Shown in pieces: positions 27,922 to 36,187 of a stretch of 64,000 bases of DNA. The notes under the pieces are model-generated. The model searched no databases, was not told where the DNA came from, and saw only the letters and a program-made list of their open reading frames with translations. The translations under genes and the position numbers were made by a program. Where the stretch lies: NCBI GenBank assembly GCA_040882255.1, contig JBBEBP010000014.1:1-64000 (forward strand), written 5' to 3'. Numbering within the stretch: the first letter of the stretch is position 1; the number at the start of each line of letters is the position of its first letter. Origin of the DNA: PWQG01 sp040882255. GTDB taxonomy: Bacteria > Pseudomonadota > Gammaproteobacteria > Pseudomonadales > Pseudohongiellaceae.

Positions 27922-29409
27922 TCAATTGCCACTGATAAACCGCACCACCATGTGCAGCGAGGTGGTGCGTGTCGCGCTGCCGTCCGGTTCCAGTGCCGGG
28001 CGGAATTGCAGATTTTCCATGAAGCGACGTAGCTCCGAGCGGTGTGCCTTTTCATCAGGAAAAGCCTCTATGACTTTGTTGCCCGAGACCTGCCCGTTGG
28101 TGCTGATGTTCAGCGAGAATATCCCACTGGTATGGTCCAGCGTGCCATTGCCCGGCAGGGACAGTGGTTCATGGGAAAAGCCTGGCAGCTTGCTGCCCAA
28201 CAGGGCTGACCCGGGTTCCAACTGCGGATCTCCCTCTTCCGAAAACGAGCATTCCGGATATTCGTCAAGGCGAAGATGCAGGGAGTTCAGCGGCAACAGG
28301 GAGGGGCATCCGAAATGCCCCATCAGCATTTCGTCATCGTAGCCGAGAGCGCGAAGCTGATCGAACGCATCCCTGTAATAGGTCACTGCCGTGCCCAGTG
28401 AACCCCGGCCACGCTGTGGTCCCGCCATGCGGCCGGACCGACGTTCGTATTGCTGCCGTAACAACGTTGAATCGCCCCGGTACATTGTCAGCATGGCTAC
28501 TGCCTCCCGGTCTTCCGTTTCCCGTGCGATGTCGAGCATGTCGTCGATTGTGGAGGCATGACGGCTCATGTGTTTACGGAATGACCGATCCGATACCGAG
28601 CTGGCGCGGGCTCCATAGATCTGCTCCAGGTCGGCCACCGAGGTGATGGTATAGGTCTGGCGCATCGGCCTGCCCCGTATGCCTTCGACGTATTCGATGA
28701 TTTCCTGGCCGGTGAGCGGGTTCTGCATGATGGTCAAAGCCAGCGCCAGGTCTGCTTTCGAGCTTTCGTACAGATAGGGCAGCCGCCGGGGGTCTTTCTC
28801 GTCAAAAAGCTCGCTGGATAACTGCTCCATCCGCTCGGAAACGTCCCGGTACATCAGCAGATGACGTGCTTCCTGGTCGCTGCTGTCCCGTTGCAGCAGA
28901 AGCATCAGCCAGGCCCGGGCACGCTGCAGGCCGGCCAGCTGTTCTCCGGCGTTGATGTCATCGCTGCGCGAGTGGATCCAGACCAGATGGCTGACCGTAT
29001 CGCGCGCCTCTTCCCATTCGCCCCGTGCCACATACAGGCGTATCAGGTTTTCCAGAACAGGGATCTGTGTGGCGCTGTGCAGACCCAGGTTGATCCGCTG
29101 GATATCGAGCTGCCGGTTCAGCAGTGTCTCAGCGGCATTGAGCCGTCCGGCGCCCAGTTGCATTTCCGCCAGACTGCGAAGCGGCTCGATGAGCCCGGTG
29201 TCGAAACGGCCCGCATCCTGTTCGAGCTCCTGCAGCCGGGCTTCGGCTTCCGCTATGGTGGCGGTGCCGGGTTCGGCCCCGCTGTCGGATTGCTGAGCCA
29301 ACAGCCGGGCGGCGGGAAGGCATGTGAAGGAAACAAGTACGGTGATTGCCAGGCTTGCGCGAAGCCGGTGTCTGCGGTGTTCTGTCGTCTGCCGGTGGTC
29401 CATGGTCAT
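27922..29409 (-). CDS. Exported helical-repeat (TPR-like) protein with TonB-like C-terminal domain
   Basis: I do not recognise the family. The 495-residue protein starts with a signal peptide (about residues 15-38, ending LLAQQ). Helical repeats of TPR type follow (AEARLQELEQDAG, LNAAETLLNRQLDIQ, EWEEARDTVSHLV), over roughly 60-330. The last 70 residues, with GIFSLNISTNGQVSGNKVIEA and ending in VVRFISGN, resemble the TonB C-terminal fold by secondary structure pattern and phi-V-x-G-V motif. No transmembrane anchor is seen apart from the signal. It is convergent with the CaiB gene, with only 16 bases between them. It may belong to a periplasmic scaffold or outer-membrane energy-coupling system; function is unknown. 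Confidence 0.65.
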   Translation of the reverse strand: MTMDHRQTTEHRRHRLRASLAITVLVSFTCLPAARLLAQQSDSGAEPGTATIAEAEARLQELEQDAGRFDTGLIEPLRSLAEMQLGAGRLNAAETLLNRQLDIQRINLGLHSATQIPVLENLIRLYVARGEWEEARDTVSHLVWIHSRSDDINAGEQLAGLQRARAWLMLLLQRDSSDQEARHLLMYRDVSERMEQLSSELFDEKDPRRLPYLYESSKADLALALTIMQNPLTGQEIIEYVEGIRGRPMRQTYTITSVADLEQIYGARASSVSDRSFRKHMSRHASTIDDMLDIARETEDREAVAMLTMYRGDSTLLRQQYERRSGRMAGPQRGRGSLGTAVTYYRDAFDQLRALGYDDEMLMGHFGCPSLLPLNSLHLRLDEYPECSFSEEGDPQLEPGSALLGSKLPGFSHEPLSLPGNGTLDHTSGIFSLNISTNGQVSGNKVIEAFPDEKAHRSELRRFMENLQFRPALEPDGSATRTTSLHMVVRFISGN

Positions 29410-29567
29410 GCCCCATGATGCGACAATGTGGTCAGTATAACCAAATTGCGGTCTGTCTGTGCGAGTGTTGGAAGAGCAGGCTCCGGCGTATCGCTTGTTG
29501 CTGCCACTTCGGGTGGGCTAGTATGTCGGGCACAAATGAATTGTACTGGCGGGAGACAGATAACATC

Positions 29568-30596
29568 GTGAAAAACAAGCGAATTGTAATGGCCAAACGT
29601 CCGGATGGCGAGCCGGATGACAGTTGTTTTCGTCAGGAGGAGGTCGACCTGCCGCCGTTACAGGATGGACAGATCCTGATTCAGGTGCATTGGTTGTCTC
29701 TTGATCCGTACATGCGTGGGCGCATGAATGACATGAAGTCCTACGCCGCGCCCCTGGAGGTCGGCGACGTCATGGTCGGCGAATCGGCGGGAGTGGTGAT
29801 CGAGTCCCGTTCGGCGCGATGGGAGAAGGGAGATCAACTGACCGCGCACATGGGCTGGCAGACGCACCTGGTGGCGGACGGCGACGATCCGCGGCTGATG
29901 CGCGTCAACCCTGATAATGGACCGTTGTCTGCTCATCTCGGTGTCCTGGGCATGCCGGGTCGCACTGCGTTCTTTGGTCTCACGGAAGTCGGTTGCCCTG
30001 AAGCCGGAGAGACGCTGGTCGTGGCCGCCGCCTCCGGGGCGGTTGGTTCCGTGGTCGGGCAGATTGCGAAAATTCGCGGATTGCGGGTGGTCGGTATAGC
30101 GGGCGGTGAGGAGAAGTGCCGCTATGTCATAGAGGAGCTGGGCTTCGATGACTGTCTGGACTACAAGTCGGGTAACCTGGCGGAGAAGCTGAAGGCGGCC
30201 TGTCCGGATGGGATCGACATCTATTTCGAGAATGTGGGCGGCGCTGTCACCAGGGCAGTCGCGCCGCTGCTGAACAGTGGCGCGCGTGTCCCCATCTGCG
30301 GTTTTGTCTCCAATTACAATGACAGGGACCTCAGCAAGGCGGAGACCCCTTTCCATATCTTGCGGAAGCTTGAGGAGGTCCCTGAACATCGCTTCTTTGT
30401 GGTGACCGAATGGCAGGATCGCTGGCAGGAAGCGACCGATCAGCTCGCGGCCTGGGTCCGGGAAGGGCGAATCCAGTACCGCGAGAGCATCGGAGAAGGG
30501 CTGGAGAACGCGCCGGAATTGTTCCGGGGACTGTTGCGCGGTCGTAATTTCGGCAAACAACTGGTGAAGATTGCGGATGGGCAGAGCGATGCATGA
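29568..30596 (+). CDS. NADP-dependent MDR oxidoreductase (CurA/YncB-like)
   Basis: Medium-chain dehydrogenase/reductase without zinc, of the 2-alkenal/enone reductase group. The 342-residue protein begins KNKRIVMAKRPDGEPDDSCF, the usual CurA opening. It has the early substrate loop DPYMRGRMND, the nucleotide-binding region VAAASGAVGSVVGQIAK near residue 150 and IYFENVGGAVT later. I chose the GTG at 29568 because homologues begin there; an ATG at 29523 is in frame and would add 15 residues. It overlaps the next SDR gene by eight bases, so the two are translationally coupled. It probably reduces a double bond in an unsaturated carbonyl compound; the substrate is unknown. Confidence 0.9.
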   Translation: MKNKRIVMAKRPDGEPDDSCFRQEEVDLPPLQDGQILIQVHWLSLDPYMRGRMNDMKSYAAPLEVGDVMVGESAGVVIESRSARWEKGDQLTAHMGWQTHLVADGDDPRLMRVNPDNGPLSAHLGVLGMPGRTAFFGLTEVGCPEAGETLVVAAASGAVGSVVGQIAKIRGLRVVGIAGGEEKCRYVIEELGFDDCLDYKSGNLAEKLKAACPDGIDIYFENVGGAVTRAVAPLLNSGARVPICGFVSNYNDRDLSKAETPFHILRKLEEVPEHRFFVVTEWQDRWQEATDQLAAWVREGRIQYRESIGEGLENAPELFRGLLRGRNFGKQLVKIADGQSDA

Positions 30597-31413
30597 AGAG
30601 AGCGGTCTGGCGCTGGACGGGCTGTTTTCCCTGGAGGGCAAGACGGCACTTGTGACAGGCGGAAGCAGTGGCCTCGGTCTGGTCATGGCCGAAGCGCTTC
30701 TGCGCAATGGTGTGAGGGTCACCATCGCATCAAGGCGGCAGGAAAAATGTGATCAGGCGCTGGAGTACCTGTCCACGTTCGGTGATTGCTCCGCCATGGC
30801 GGCAGACATGACGAAGGCAGAAGACCGGTTGCGCCTGATCGATCACCTGCGCGAACGTCACGGAAGCCTTTCCATTCTGGTGAACAATGCCGGCGCCAAC
30901 TGGGGCGCGAAACTGGAAGAATACCCCGACGATGGCTTCGACAAGGTCATGCGGACCAATGTCAATGCCGTGTTCTCCCTGACCCGCGACACATCAGCGC
31001 TTCTCGAGCAGGCATCAAAGCCGGGAGACCCGGCACGTGTGGTCAATATCGGCTCCATGGATGGCATTCATGTACCGATTGTCCAGCGTGTGCCTACCTT
31101 TGCCTATTCGGCGAGCAAGGCCGCCGTACATCATCTGACCCGCACGCTGGCAGTGGACCTGGGGCCCCGCGGCATCACCGTCAATGCCATGGCCCCGGGT
31201 TTTTTTCAGTCGCGCATGGCGGATTTCGTGATCCGCGAGTACGGGGATGATATCCGTGCTGATTGCCCGCTGGGACGGATTGGCCAGGCGGAGGAAATTG
31301 CCGGCTTGCTGATCTACCTGGTATCCAGGGCAGGTGCCTACACCAACGGGGCGGTTATTCCCGTGGATGGTGGTACCAGTATCAGCAAGGGCCGGCGAGA
31401 CTGGATGGAGTAA
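30589..31413 (+). CDS. Short-chain dehydrogenase/reductase
   Basis: NAD(P)-dependent SDR of 274 residues. It has the Rossmann TGGSSGLGLVMAEAL motif near residue 26, NNAGANWG, and the catalytic YSASK. The PGFFQSRMADF segment and VIPVDGGTS are typical C-terminal features. The ATG at 30589 lies inside the last codons of the MDR gene, so it is coupled to it; a TTG at 30571 is a less likely start. The pair MDR plus SDR suggests successive reductions or oxidations on the same carbon chain. Classical SDRs of this type include gluconate 5-dehydrogenase and 3-oxoacyl reductases, so substrate assignment is not possible. Confidence 0.9.
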   Translation: MHEESGLALDGLFSLEGKTALVTGGSSGLGLVMAEALLRNGVRVTIASRRQEKCDQALEYLSTFGDCSAMAADMTKAEDRLRLIDHLRERHGSLSILVNNAGANWGAKLEEYPDDGFDKVMRTNVNAVFSLTRDTSALLEQASKPGDPARVVNIGSMDGIHVPIVQRVPTFAYSASKAAVHHLTRTLAVDLGPRGITVNAMAPGFFQSRMADFVIREYGDDIRADCPLGRIGQAEEIAGLLIYLVSRAGAYTNGAVIPVDGGTSISKGRRDWME

Positions 31414-31461
31414 GGAGCCTCTGAACCCGCATGCAAGCCTTTGCGCGGCCTCAGAGGCTCC
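31414..31461 (+). repeat. 11-bp perfect inverted repeat after the first SDR gene
   Basis: GGAGCCTCTGA at 31414-31424 pairs perfectly with TCAGAGGCTCC at 31451-31461 around a 26-base loop. It begins at the base after the stop codon. There is no T run, so it is not a standard terminator; it may stabilise the transcript end. Confidence 0.6.
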
Positions 31462-31507
31462 CGGGAGCTAGCATGGCAAGCGAAACGGGACATGTGGCTG
31501 TGGATGT

Positions 31508-31516
31508 TGTTATAAT
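31508..31516 (+). promoter_or_regulatory. Extended -10 promoter for the second SDR gene
   Basis: TGTTATAAT fits an extended -10 (TGnTATAAT), about 70 bases upstream of the GTG start at 31586. No good -35 element is visible. Confidence 0.5.
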
Positions 31517-31585
31517 GGCGCATAGCATTATTCATGAAATTTATGGTTGTCGCGCAGTACGCTGAATCGCGACAGGGAGGAGCGT

Positions 31586-32350
31586 GTGAATCTGTTTGAC
31601 CTGAACGGCAAGGTGGCGCTGATCACCGGGTCCACTAAAGGGATCGGCCGGGCCATCGCCGAGCGTATGGCGGAAGCTGGCGCCCGGGTTGTTGTTTCCA
31701 GCCGCCGCCAGGATGCCTGTGACGAAGTCGCGGCCGGCATCCGTGAGAACGGGGGAGAGGCGCTGGCCATGGCCTGTAACATCAATTATCGCGAGCAGTT
31801 GCAGGATCTGGTCGACAAGACCCGCGAGCAATTGGGTGAAATTGATGTGCTGATCATCAATGCGGCGCTGAATCCGTATTACGGACCCTCGCAGAAAATT
31901 CCGGACGAGGCTTTCGACAAGATCATGCACGCCAACATCGGCAGTGCTCACCGTCTCTGTCAGATGGTACTGCCCGGCATGGCGGAAAAGGGTGGCGGTG
32001 CCGTTGTGATCGTGTCCTCAATCGCTGGTCTGAAGGGTACCGATGTACTCGGTGCCTATGGTATTTCCAAGGCGGCGGACATGCAGATTGCGCGCAACCT
32101 GGCTGTGGAATGGGGACCGAAGAACATCCGGGTCAACTGTATTGCACCGGGTCTGATCCGTACGGATTTTGCAAAGGCGCTGTGGGAAAACCCCGAAACC
32201 TACAAGGCGACGGTATCCAAATACCCGCTGCGCCGGATTGGCGAGCCGGACGAGATTGCCGGGGCCGCGATCTACCTGGCCTCGGATGCAGGCAGTTTCG
32301 TGACCGGTCAGACCATTGTCGTCGACGGCGGCGGCACCATCACCGGGTAA
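31586..32350 (+). CDS. Short-chain dehydrogenase/reductase (3-oxoacyl reductase-like)
   Basis: SDR of 254 residues with the cofactor motif ITGSTKGIGRAIAERMAEAG near residue 12, the NAALNPYYG variant of the NNAG motif, and the catalytic serine in VSSIAG with YGISK. The end VTGQTIVVDGGGTI is typical of FabG-like enzymes. The GTG at 31586 is chosen because GGGAGG lies just upstream and the protein begins NLFDLNGKVALITG, the standard opening; a start at 31547 would add 13 residues. It is followed by an acyl-CoA dehydrogenase 46 bases downstream on the same strand. Confidence 0.9.
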   Translation: MNLFDLNGKVALITGSTKGIGRAIAERMAEAGARVVVSSRRQDACDEVAAGIRENGGEALAMACNINYREQLQDLVDKTREQLGEIDVLIINAALNPYYGPSQKIPDEAFDKIMHANIGSAHRLCQMVLPGMAEKGGGAVVIVSSIAGLKGTDVLGAYGISKAADMQIARNLAVEWGPKNIRVNCIAPGLIRTDFAKALWENPETYKATVSKYPLRRIGEPDEIAGAAIYLASDAGSFVTGQTIVVDGGGTITG

Positions 32351-32396
32351 GCACATTCCTGCCCGGCACACCATAACCGTACAAGAGGACAGACAC

Positions 32397-33614
32397 ATGG
32401 AGCTTGGACTTTCGGAAAGCATGCAGGAGATCAGGGAGAAGATCCGCACGTTCGTGGAAGTGGAAGTGGCGGCGGTGGAGCCGGAGTATCAGCGCGAGGT
32501 GGCGGTGGGCGACCGGTGGTCTCATACGCCCCGCCAGGAAGAAATACTGGAAGGTCTGAAGGACAAGGCGCGCTCACTGGGATTGTGGAACTTCTTTCTG
32601 CCCAAGAGCCAGGGCGGTGCTGGTATCACAAACCTGGAGTATGCCCATCTGGCGGAGATCATGGGGCGCAGCCGTCTGGCGGCCGAGTCGTTCAACTGCA
32701 GCGCACCGGATACCGGTAATATGGAAGTGCTGGAGCGTTACGGTTCGGAAGAGCAGAAGAAAGAATGGCTCGAGCCGCTGCTGGCTGGAAAAATCCGCTC
32801 GGCCTTTGCCATGACCGAGCCCGATGTCGCTTCGTCCGACGCCACGAACATCCGTACCAGTGCTGTCCTGGAAGGTGGCGAGTGGATCATCAACGGCGAG
32901 AAGTTCTACATTTCCGGTGCCGGGGACTCGCGCTGCCGCATCATGATCGTGATGGTGGTCACTGATCCCGAGGCGCCCAAGCATCAGCGCCAATCACAGA
33001 TCCTGGTGCCCATGGACACTCCCGGTGTCGAGGTGGTCCGGCCCATGTGCGTATTCGGACACGATGATGCCCCGCATGGTCACATGCACATCCGGTTCAA
33101 CAATGTGCGCGTAGCGGAGTCGAACATTATTCTGGGCCGTGGCCGCGGTTTCGAGATTTCCCAGGGACGTCTGGGTCCTGGCCGGATCCACCATTGTATG
33201 CGCTCCATCGGTGCGGCGGAGAAAGCGCTGGACCTGATGTGCCAGCGGGCGCTGGACCGTCAGGCTTTCGGTAAGCCGCTGGCGGAACTGGGTGGCAACT
33301 ACGACGTTATCGCCGACAGCCGGATCGAGATCGAAATGTGTCGTCTGCTGGTACTGAAAGCGGCCTACCTGATGGACACCATTGGCAACAAGGCCGCTCG
33401 TGATGCCATATCGCAGATCAAGGTGGCGGTGCCCAATATGGCACTGCGTGTCATCGATCGTGCCATCCAGGTTCATGGGGCGGCCGGGGTGTCACAGGAC
33501 TTTCCGCTGGCGGGCCTCTGGACCAGTCAACGGACGCTGCGGCTTGCAGATGGTCCGGATGAGGTCCACCGGCGCGTCGTCGCCCGCAAGGAGCTGGCGA
33601 AATATGACCAGTAA
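32397..33614 (+). CDS. Acyl-CoA dehydrogenase family protein
   Basis: FAD flavoprotein that introduces the alpha-beta double bond into an acyl-CoA and passes electrons to ETF. The 405-residue protein has the N-terminal helical domain and the middle domain motif AFAMTEPDVASSDATNIRT. The C-terminal helical domain has QAFGKPLAELGGNYDVIADSR-like helices and VHGAAGVSQDFPLAG. The closing WTSQRTLRLADGPDEVHRR segment resembles the ACAD10/11 group. The ATG at 32397 has AGAGGA seven bases upstream. ETF-ubiquinone oxidoreductase, encoded at 45.5 kb, would be the electron route; no etfAB pair lies in this window. Confidence 0.92.
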   Translation: MELGLSESMQEIREKIRTFVEVEVAAVEPEYQREVAVGDRWSHTPRQEEILEGLKDKARSLGLWNFFLPKSQGGAGITNLEYAHLAEIMGRSRLAAESFNCSAPDTGNMEVLERYGSEEQKKEWLEPLLAGKIRSAFAMTEPDVASSDATNIRTSAVLEGGEWIINGEKFYISGAGDSRCRIMIVMVVTDPEAPKHQRQSQILVPMDTPGVEVVRPMCVFGHDDAPHGHMHIRFNNVRVAESNIILGRGRGFEISQGRLGPGRIHHCMRSIGAAEKALDLMCQRALDRQAFGKPLAELGGNYDVIADSRIEIEMCRLLVLKAAYLMDTIGNKAARDAISQIKVAVPNMALRVIDRAIQVHGAAGVSQDFPLAGLWTSQRTLRLADGPDEVHRRVVARKELAKYDQ

Positions 33615-33632
33615 TGCACCGGTAGCCCTGCT

Positions 33633-34892
33633 GTGAAGATCGCCATTGTCGGCACGGGTATTTCGGGGTTAGCTGCCGCCTATCGTCTGTATCGGCATCA
33701 CGACATCACCGTCTACGAGGCAGCTGACCGGATCGGAGGGCACACGGCCACCATTGACGTTCAGCTCGAGGGCCGCGAGTACCGGATCGATACCGGTTTC
33801 ATCGTCTACAACGACTGGACCTATCCCCAGTTTATCCGCTTGATGGATGAGCTGGGGGTAGGGAGCCGTCCTTCGGATATGAGTTTCGGTGTCCGCGACG
33901 AGGACACCGGACTGGAGTACGCAGGTGTGGAGGGGCGCAAGGCCCTGTTTGATGCGCTGTTTGCACAGCGGCGACGCCTGTTCTCTCCCCGTCATCTGGG
34001 CATGCTGATCGACATTCTTCGTTTCAACCGTCTGGCGGTTGCCGATGTGGTACAGGACCGGTTGCCGGCGGACCTCACACTGACCGAGTACGTGGCCCGC
34101 AAGCGGCTGGGCCGCGCGTTCCGCGATTTCTACCTGGCACCCATGGCGTCGGCCATCTGGTCGACGCCGCTGAAAGACATCGTTGATTTCCCGGTGCGGT
34201 TCATGCTGCCGTTCATGTACCACCATGGCCTGTTGAGCGTTTCCCACCGCCCCACGTGGCGCACTCTTTCTGGTGGATCAGACGCCTATATCGCTCCCAT
34301 TACCGCCGGGTTCAGGGATCGTATCCATCTGAACACTCCGGTGCGCCAGATCAGGCGTTTCGCTGATCATGCTATCGTGCGAACCGATGCGGGAGAGCGA
34401 TATTATGATCAGGTTGTGCTGGCCTGTCATAGCGACCAGGCCCTGGCGATACTGCAGGACCCCTGTGCGGCCGAGCAGGAGATCCTTTCGGCCATCCGCT
34501 ACCGCAATAACGATGTCGTATTGCACACCGATATCGCCGTGATGCCGCGCAGTCAGCGAGCCTGGGCAAGCTGGAACTATTCATTGACGGCTGACCGGGC
34601 CGGGCCGCCCCGCGTGACCTATGACATGAACCGCCTTATGGGGCTGGACGGACCGCATCGCTTTCTGGTGAGCCTGAATGATACCGCCCGTATCGATCCG
34701 GCGCAGATTCTGGGTCGTTTCCAGTATGCACATCCCGTTTTCACCGTGGAAGGCGCCAGGGCCCAGCAGCGCTGGTCGGAAATCAATGGTCGCCGGTGCA
34801 CCTGGTATTGCGGCGCCTGGTGGGGCAAAGGGTTTCACGAGGACGGGGTGGCCAGTGCCCGGCATGTCACCGACGCCCTGAACCTCACGTGA
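33633..34892 (+). CDS. FAD/NAD(P)-binding amine-oxidase-like protein (COG2907 type)
   Basis: Flavoprotein of 419 residues with an N-terminal dinucleotide-binding motif IAIVGTGISGLAAAYRL and the acidic end at YEAADRIGGHTATI. DTGFIVYNDWTYPQF follows, a signature of the predicted NAD/FAD-binding COG2907 family. This family is often next to a DUF1365 gene and a cyclopropane-fatty-acid synthase-like gene, but neither is seen here. The start is GTG at 33633, with a weak ribosome-binding site. The 3' end overlaps the convergent CadC-like gene by eight bases. Substrate is unknown; a role in lipid modification is plausible from the family's usual neighbours and from the preceding genes. Confidence 0.87.
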   Translation: MKIAIVGTGISGLAAAYRLYRHHDITVYEAADRIGGHTATIDVQLEGREYRIDTGFIVYNDWTYPQFIRLMDELGVGSRPSDMSFGVRDEDTGLEYAGVEGRKALFDALFAQRRRLFSPRHLGMLIDILRFNRLAVADVVQDRLPADLTLTEYVARKRLGRAFRDFYLAPMASAIWSTPLKDIVDFPVRFMLPFMYHHGLLSVSHRPTWRTLSGGSDAYIAPITAGFRDRIHLNTPVRQIRRFADHAIVRTDAGERYYDQVVLACHSDQALAILQDPCAAEQEILSAIRYRNNDVVLHTDIAVMPRSQRAWASWNYSLTADRAGPPRVTYDMNRLMGLDGPHRFLVSLNDTARIDPAQILGRFQYAHPVFTVEGARAQQRWSEINGRRCTWYCGAWWGKGFHEDGVASARHVTDALNLT

Positions 34893-35988
34893 TGTTCAGG
34901 GCGTCGTTGAAGCGGGCCGGAGTGTCATCGGGGTCACGGCCACTGCGGTACAGCTCCCTGATGGACAGATCCTGGAGATCAAACAGCATCAGCCGGCCCT
35001 GTTCACGTTCATCAAGGCTGGCGTGACTGACAGCGGGCGCCACCGAAAATAGCAGGGCGGTGCCAACGGGAGACCAGTGCAGGTGGTCAATACGATGCTG
35101 ACTGCTGTATACCTGCAGTGGATCCGAGCTGTCCAGCATGGAGCCGATCAGCAGCGTGGAGCCCTTGTCCGTGCGCCGGGTGAACGCCACCAGGCCTCCG
35201 TCCGGCGAAACCGCCACCGCTGCTGGACTGCCGTCGCCTTTGAGAAGGTCCATCCCGGAAGCCGCCACGGCCGGCACGTACGGCCGGAAGTCGTCGTGAC
35301 GGACGATGTCACCCGGCTGCTCGCGCTGTGATGGTTCCGCCGGCGCCGCCTGACCGGAATTGGTGGTGAGCCGGGCGACGGGGGGCGGGGCCACGGCGGG
35401 CTCTCCGCCAGGGGACAGCAAAAGCGGACTCAGGCTGCCGACCAGGGCGATGGCCAGCGTGACATTGATGGCTCCCAGTGTGGCCGCGTGACCCTGCAAC
35501 CACTGCTTGATACCGCTGAATCCTGCGTCGTGTTCCGCGCCTGCCGCGCTTCGGGAGGTGACGGGGGCTGTCAGCTTATAGCCCTGCTTGGGCACGGTTT
35601 CGATGAATGCCGTTCCTTTGTGGTCGTCCAGCTTTCGGCGCAGATCCGACACGGCACGGGTCAGGGAGTTTTCATTGACCACCACTCGGGGCCAGAGTGA
35701 CTCCATCAGTTCATCCCTGTTCAATACATCGCCGGGCCGCGAGGCCAGCAGACATAGCAGTGTCATCAGCCGCGGCTCCAATTGCCGGGTTTCGGTTCCG
35801 TCCGTGATGCAATGGTGAGGCGGCCTGACATGCCAGTCTGCCAGCATGAACGCCTGCCACCGTGGCTCCGGTATGGTGTGAGCGCCGCCCGGCTCCGTTG
35901 TCCGGTGGTGAGAATGGTCCCGATGGATACTCATTTCCTGTTCCCCGGTATTGTTGGAGGTGTCTCTGTAAAAGGTGGTGCTCTTCAT
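34885..35988 (-). CDS. CadC-like membrane-anchored winged-helix regulator
   Basis: Transmembrane transcription factor of 367 residues. Residues about 48-145 form an OmpR/CadC-type winged-helix domain (LEPRLMTLLCLLASRPGDVL, then VVVNENSLTRAVSDLRRKL and FIETVPKQGYKL). A single membrane helix near 175-195 (ATLGAINVTLAIALVGSLSP) separates it from a periplasmic region with proline-rich linker and WD40/TolB-like repeats (PDGGLVAFTRR, LHWSPVGTALLFS). This resembles CadC-type sensors with a shortened beta-propeller. A start at 35934 (MSIHRDHS) is nearly as likely as the ATG at 35988. It is divergent from the HtrA gene, about 200 bases away, and may control it. Confidence 0.85.
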   Translation of the reverse strand: MKSTTFYRDTSNNTGEQEMSIHRDHSHHRTTEPGGAHTIPEPRWQAFMLADWHVRPPHHCITDGTETRQLEPRLMTLLCLLASRPGDVLNRDELMESLWPRVVVNENSLTRAVSDLRRKLDDHKGTAFIETVPKQGYKLTAPVTSRSAAGAEHDAGFSGIKQWLQGHAATLGAINVTLAIALVGSLSPLLLSPGGEPAVAPPPVARLTTNSGQAAPAEPSQREQPGDIVRHDDFRPYVPAVAASGMDLLKGDGSPAAVAVSPDGGLVAFTRRTDKGSTLLIGSMLDSSDPLQVYSSQHRIDHLHWSPVGTALLFSVAPAVSHASLDEREQGRLMLFDLQDLSIRELYRSGRDPDDTPARFNDALNIT

Positions 35989-36187
35989 CGCCTTTTCAAG
36001 GCGGTTCAGTCCATTGGACGTCTGAATCCCGTTTTGGTTTCCCTGGAATCGATGAAATTCCAGTCCGGGGCGGTGGATTCACCATTTCTGGATAGTATCT
36101 TCACATTTTCATCAGGTCTCGGGGGGCCGTCGAAGGCATCATTCCCGGCAACATCGTGCTTCATGGTATGCAATGAGGAGGTACTCC

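Noticed and set aside
29658..30725. 355-codon frame opposite the MDR and SDR genes
   Set aside because: Covers parts of two well-supported genes, without its own motifs.
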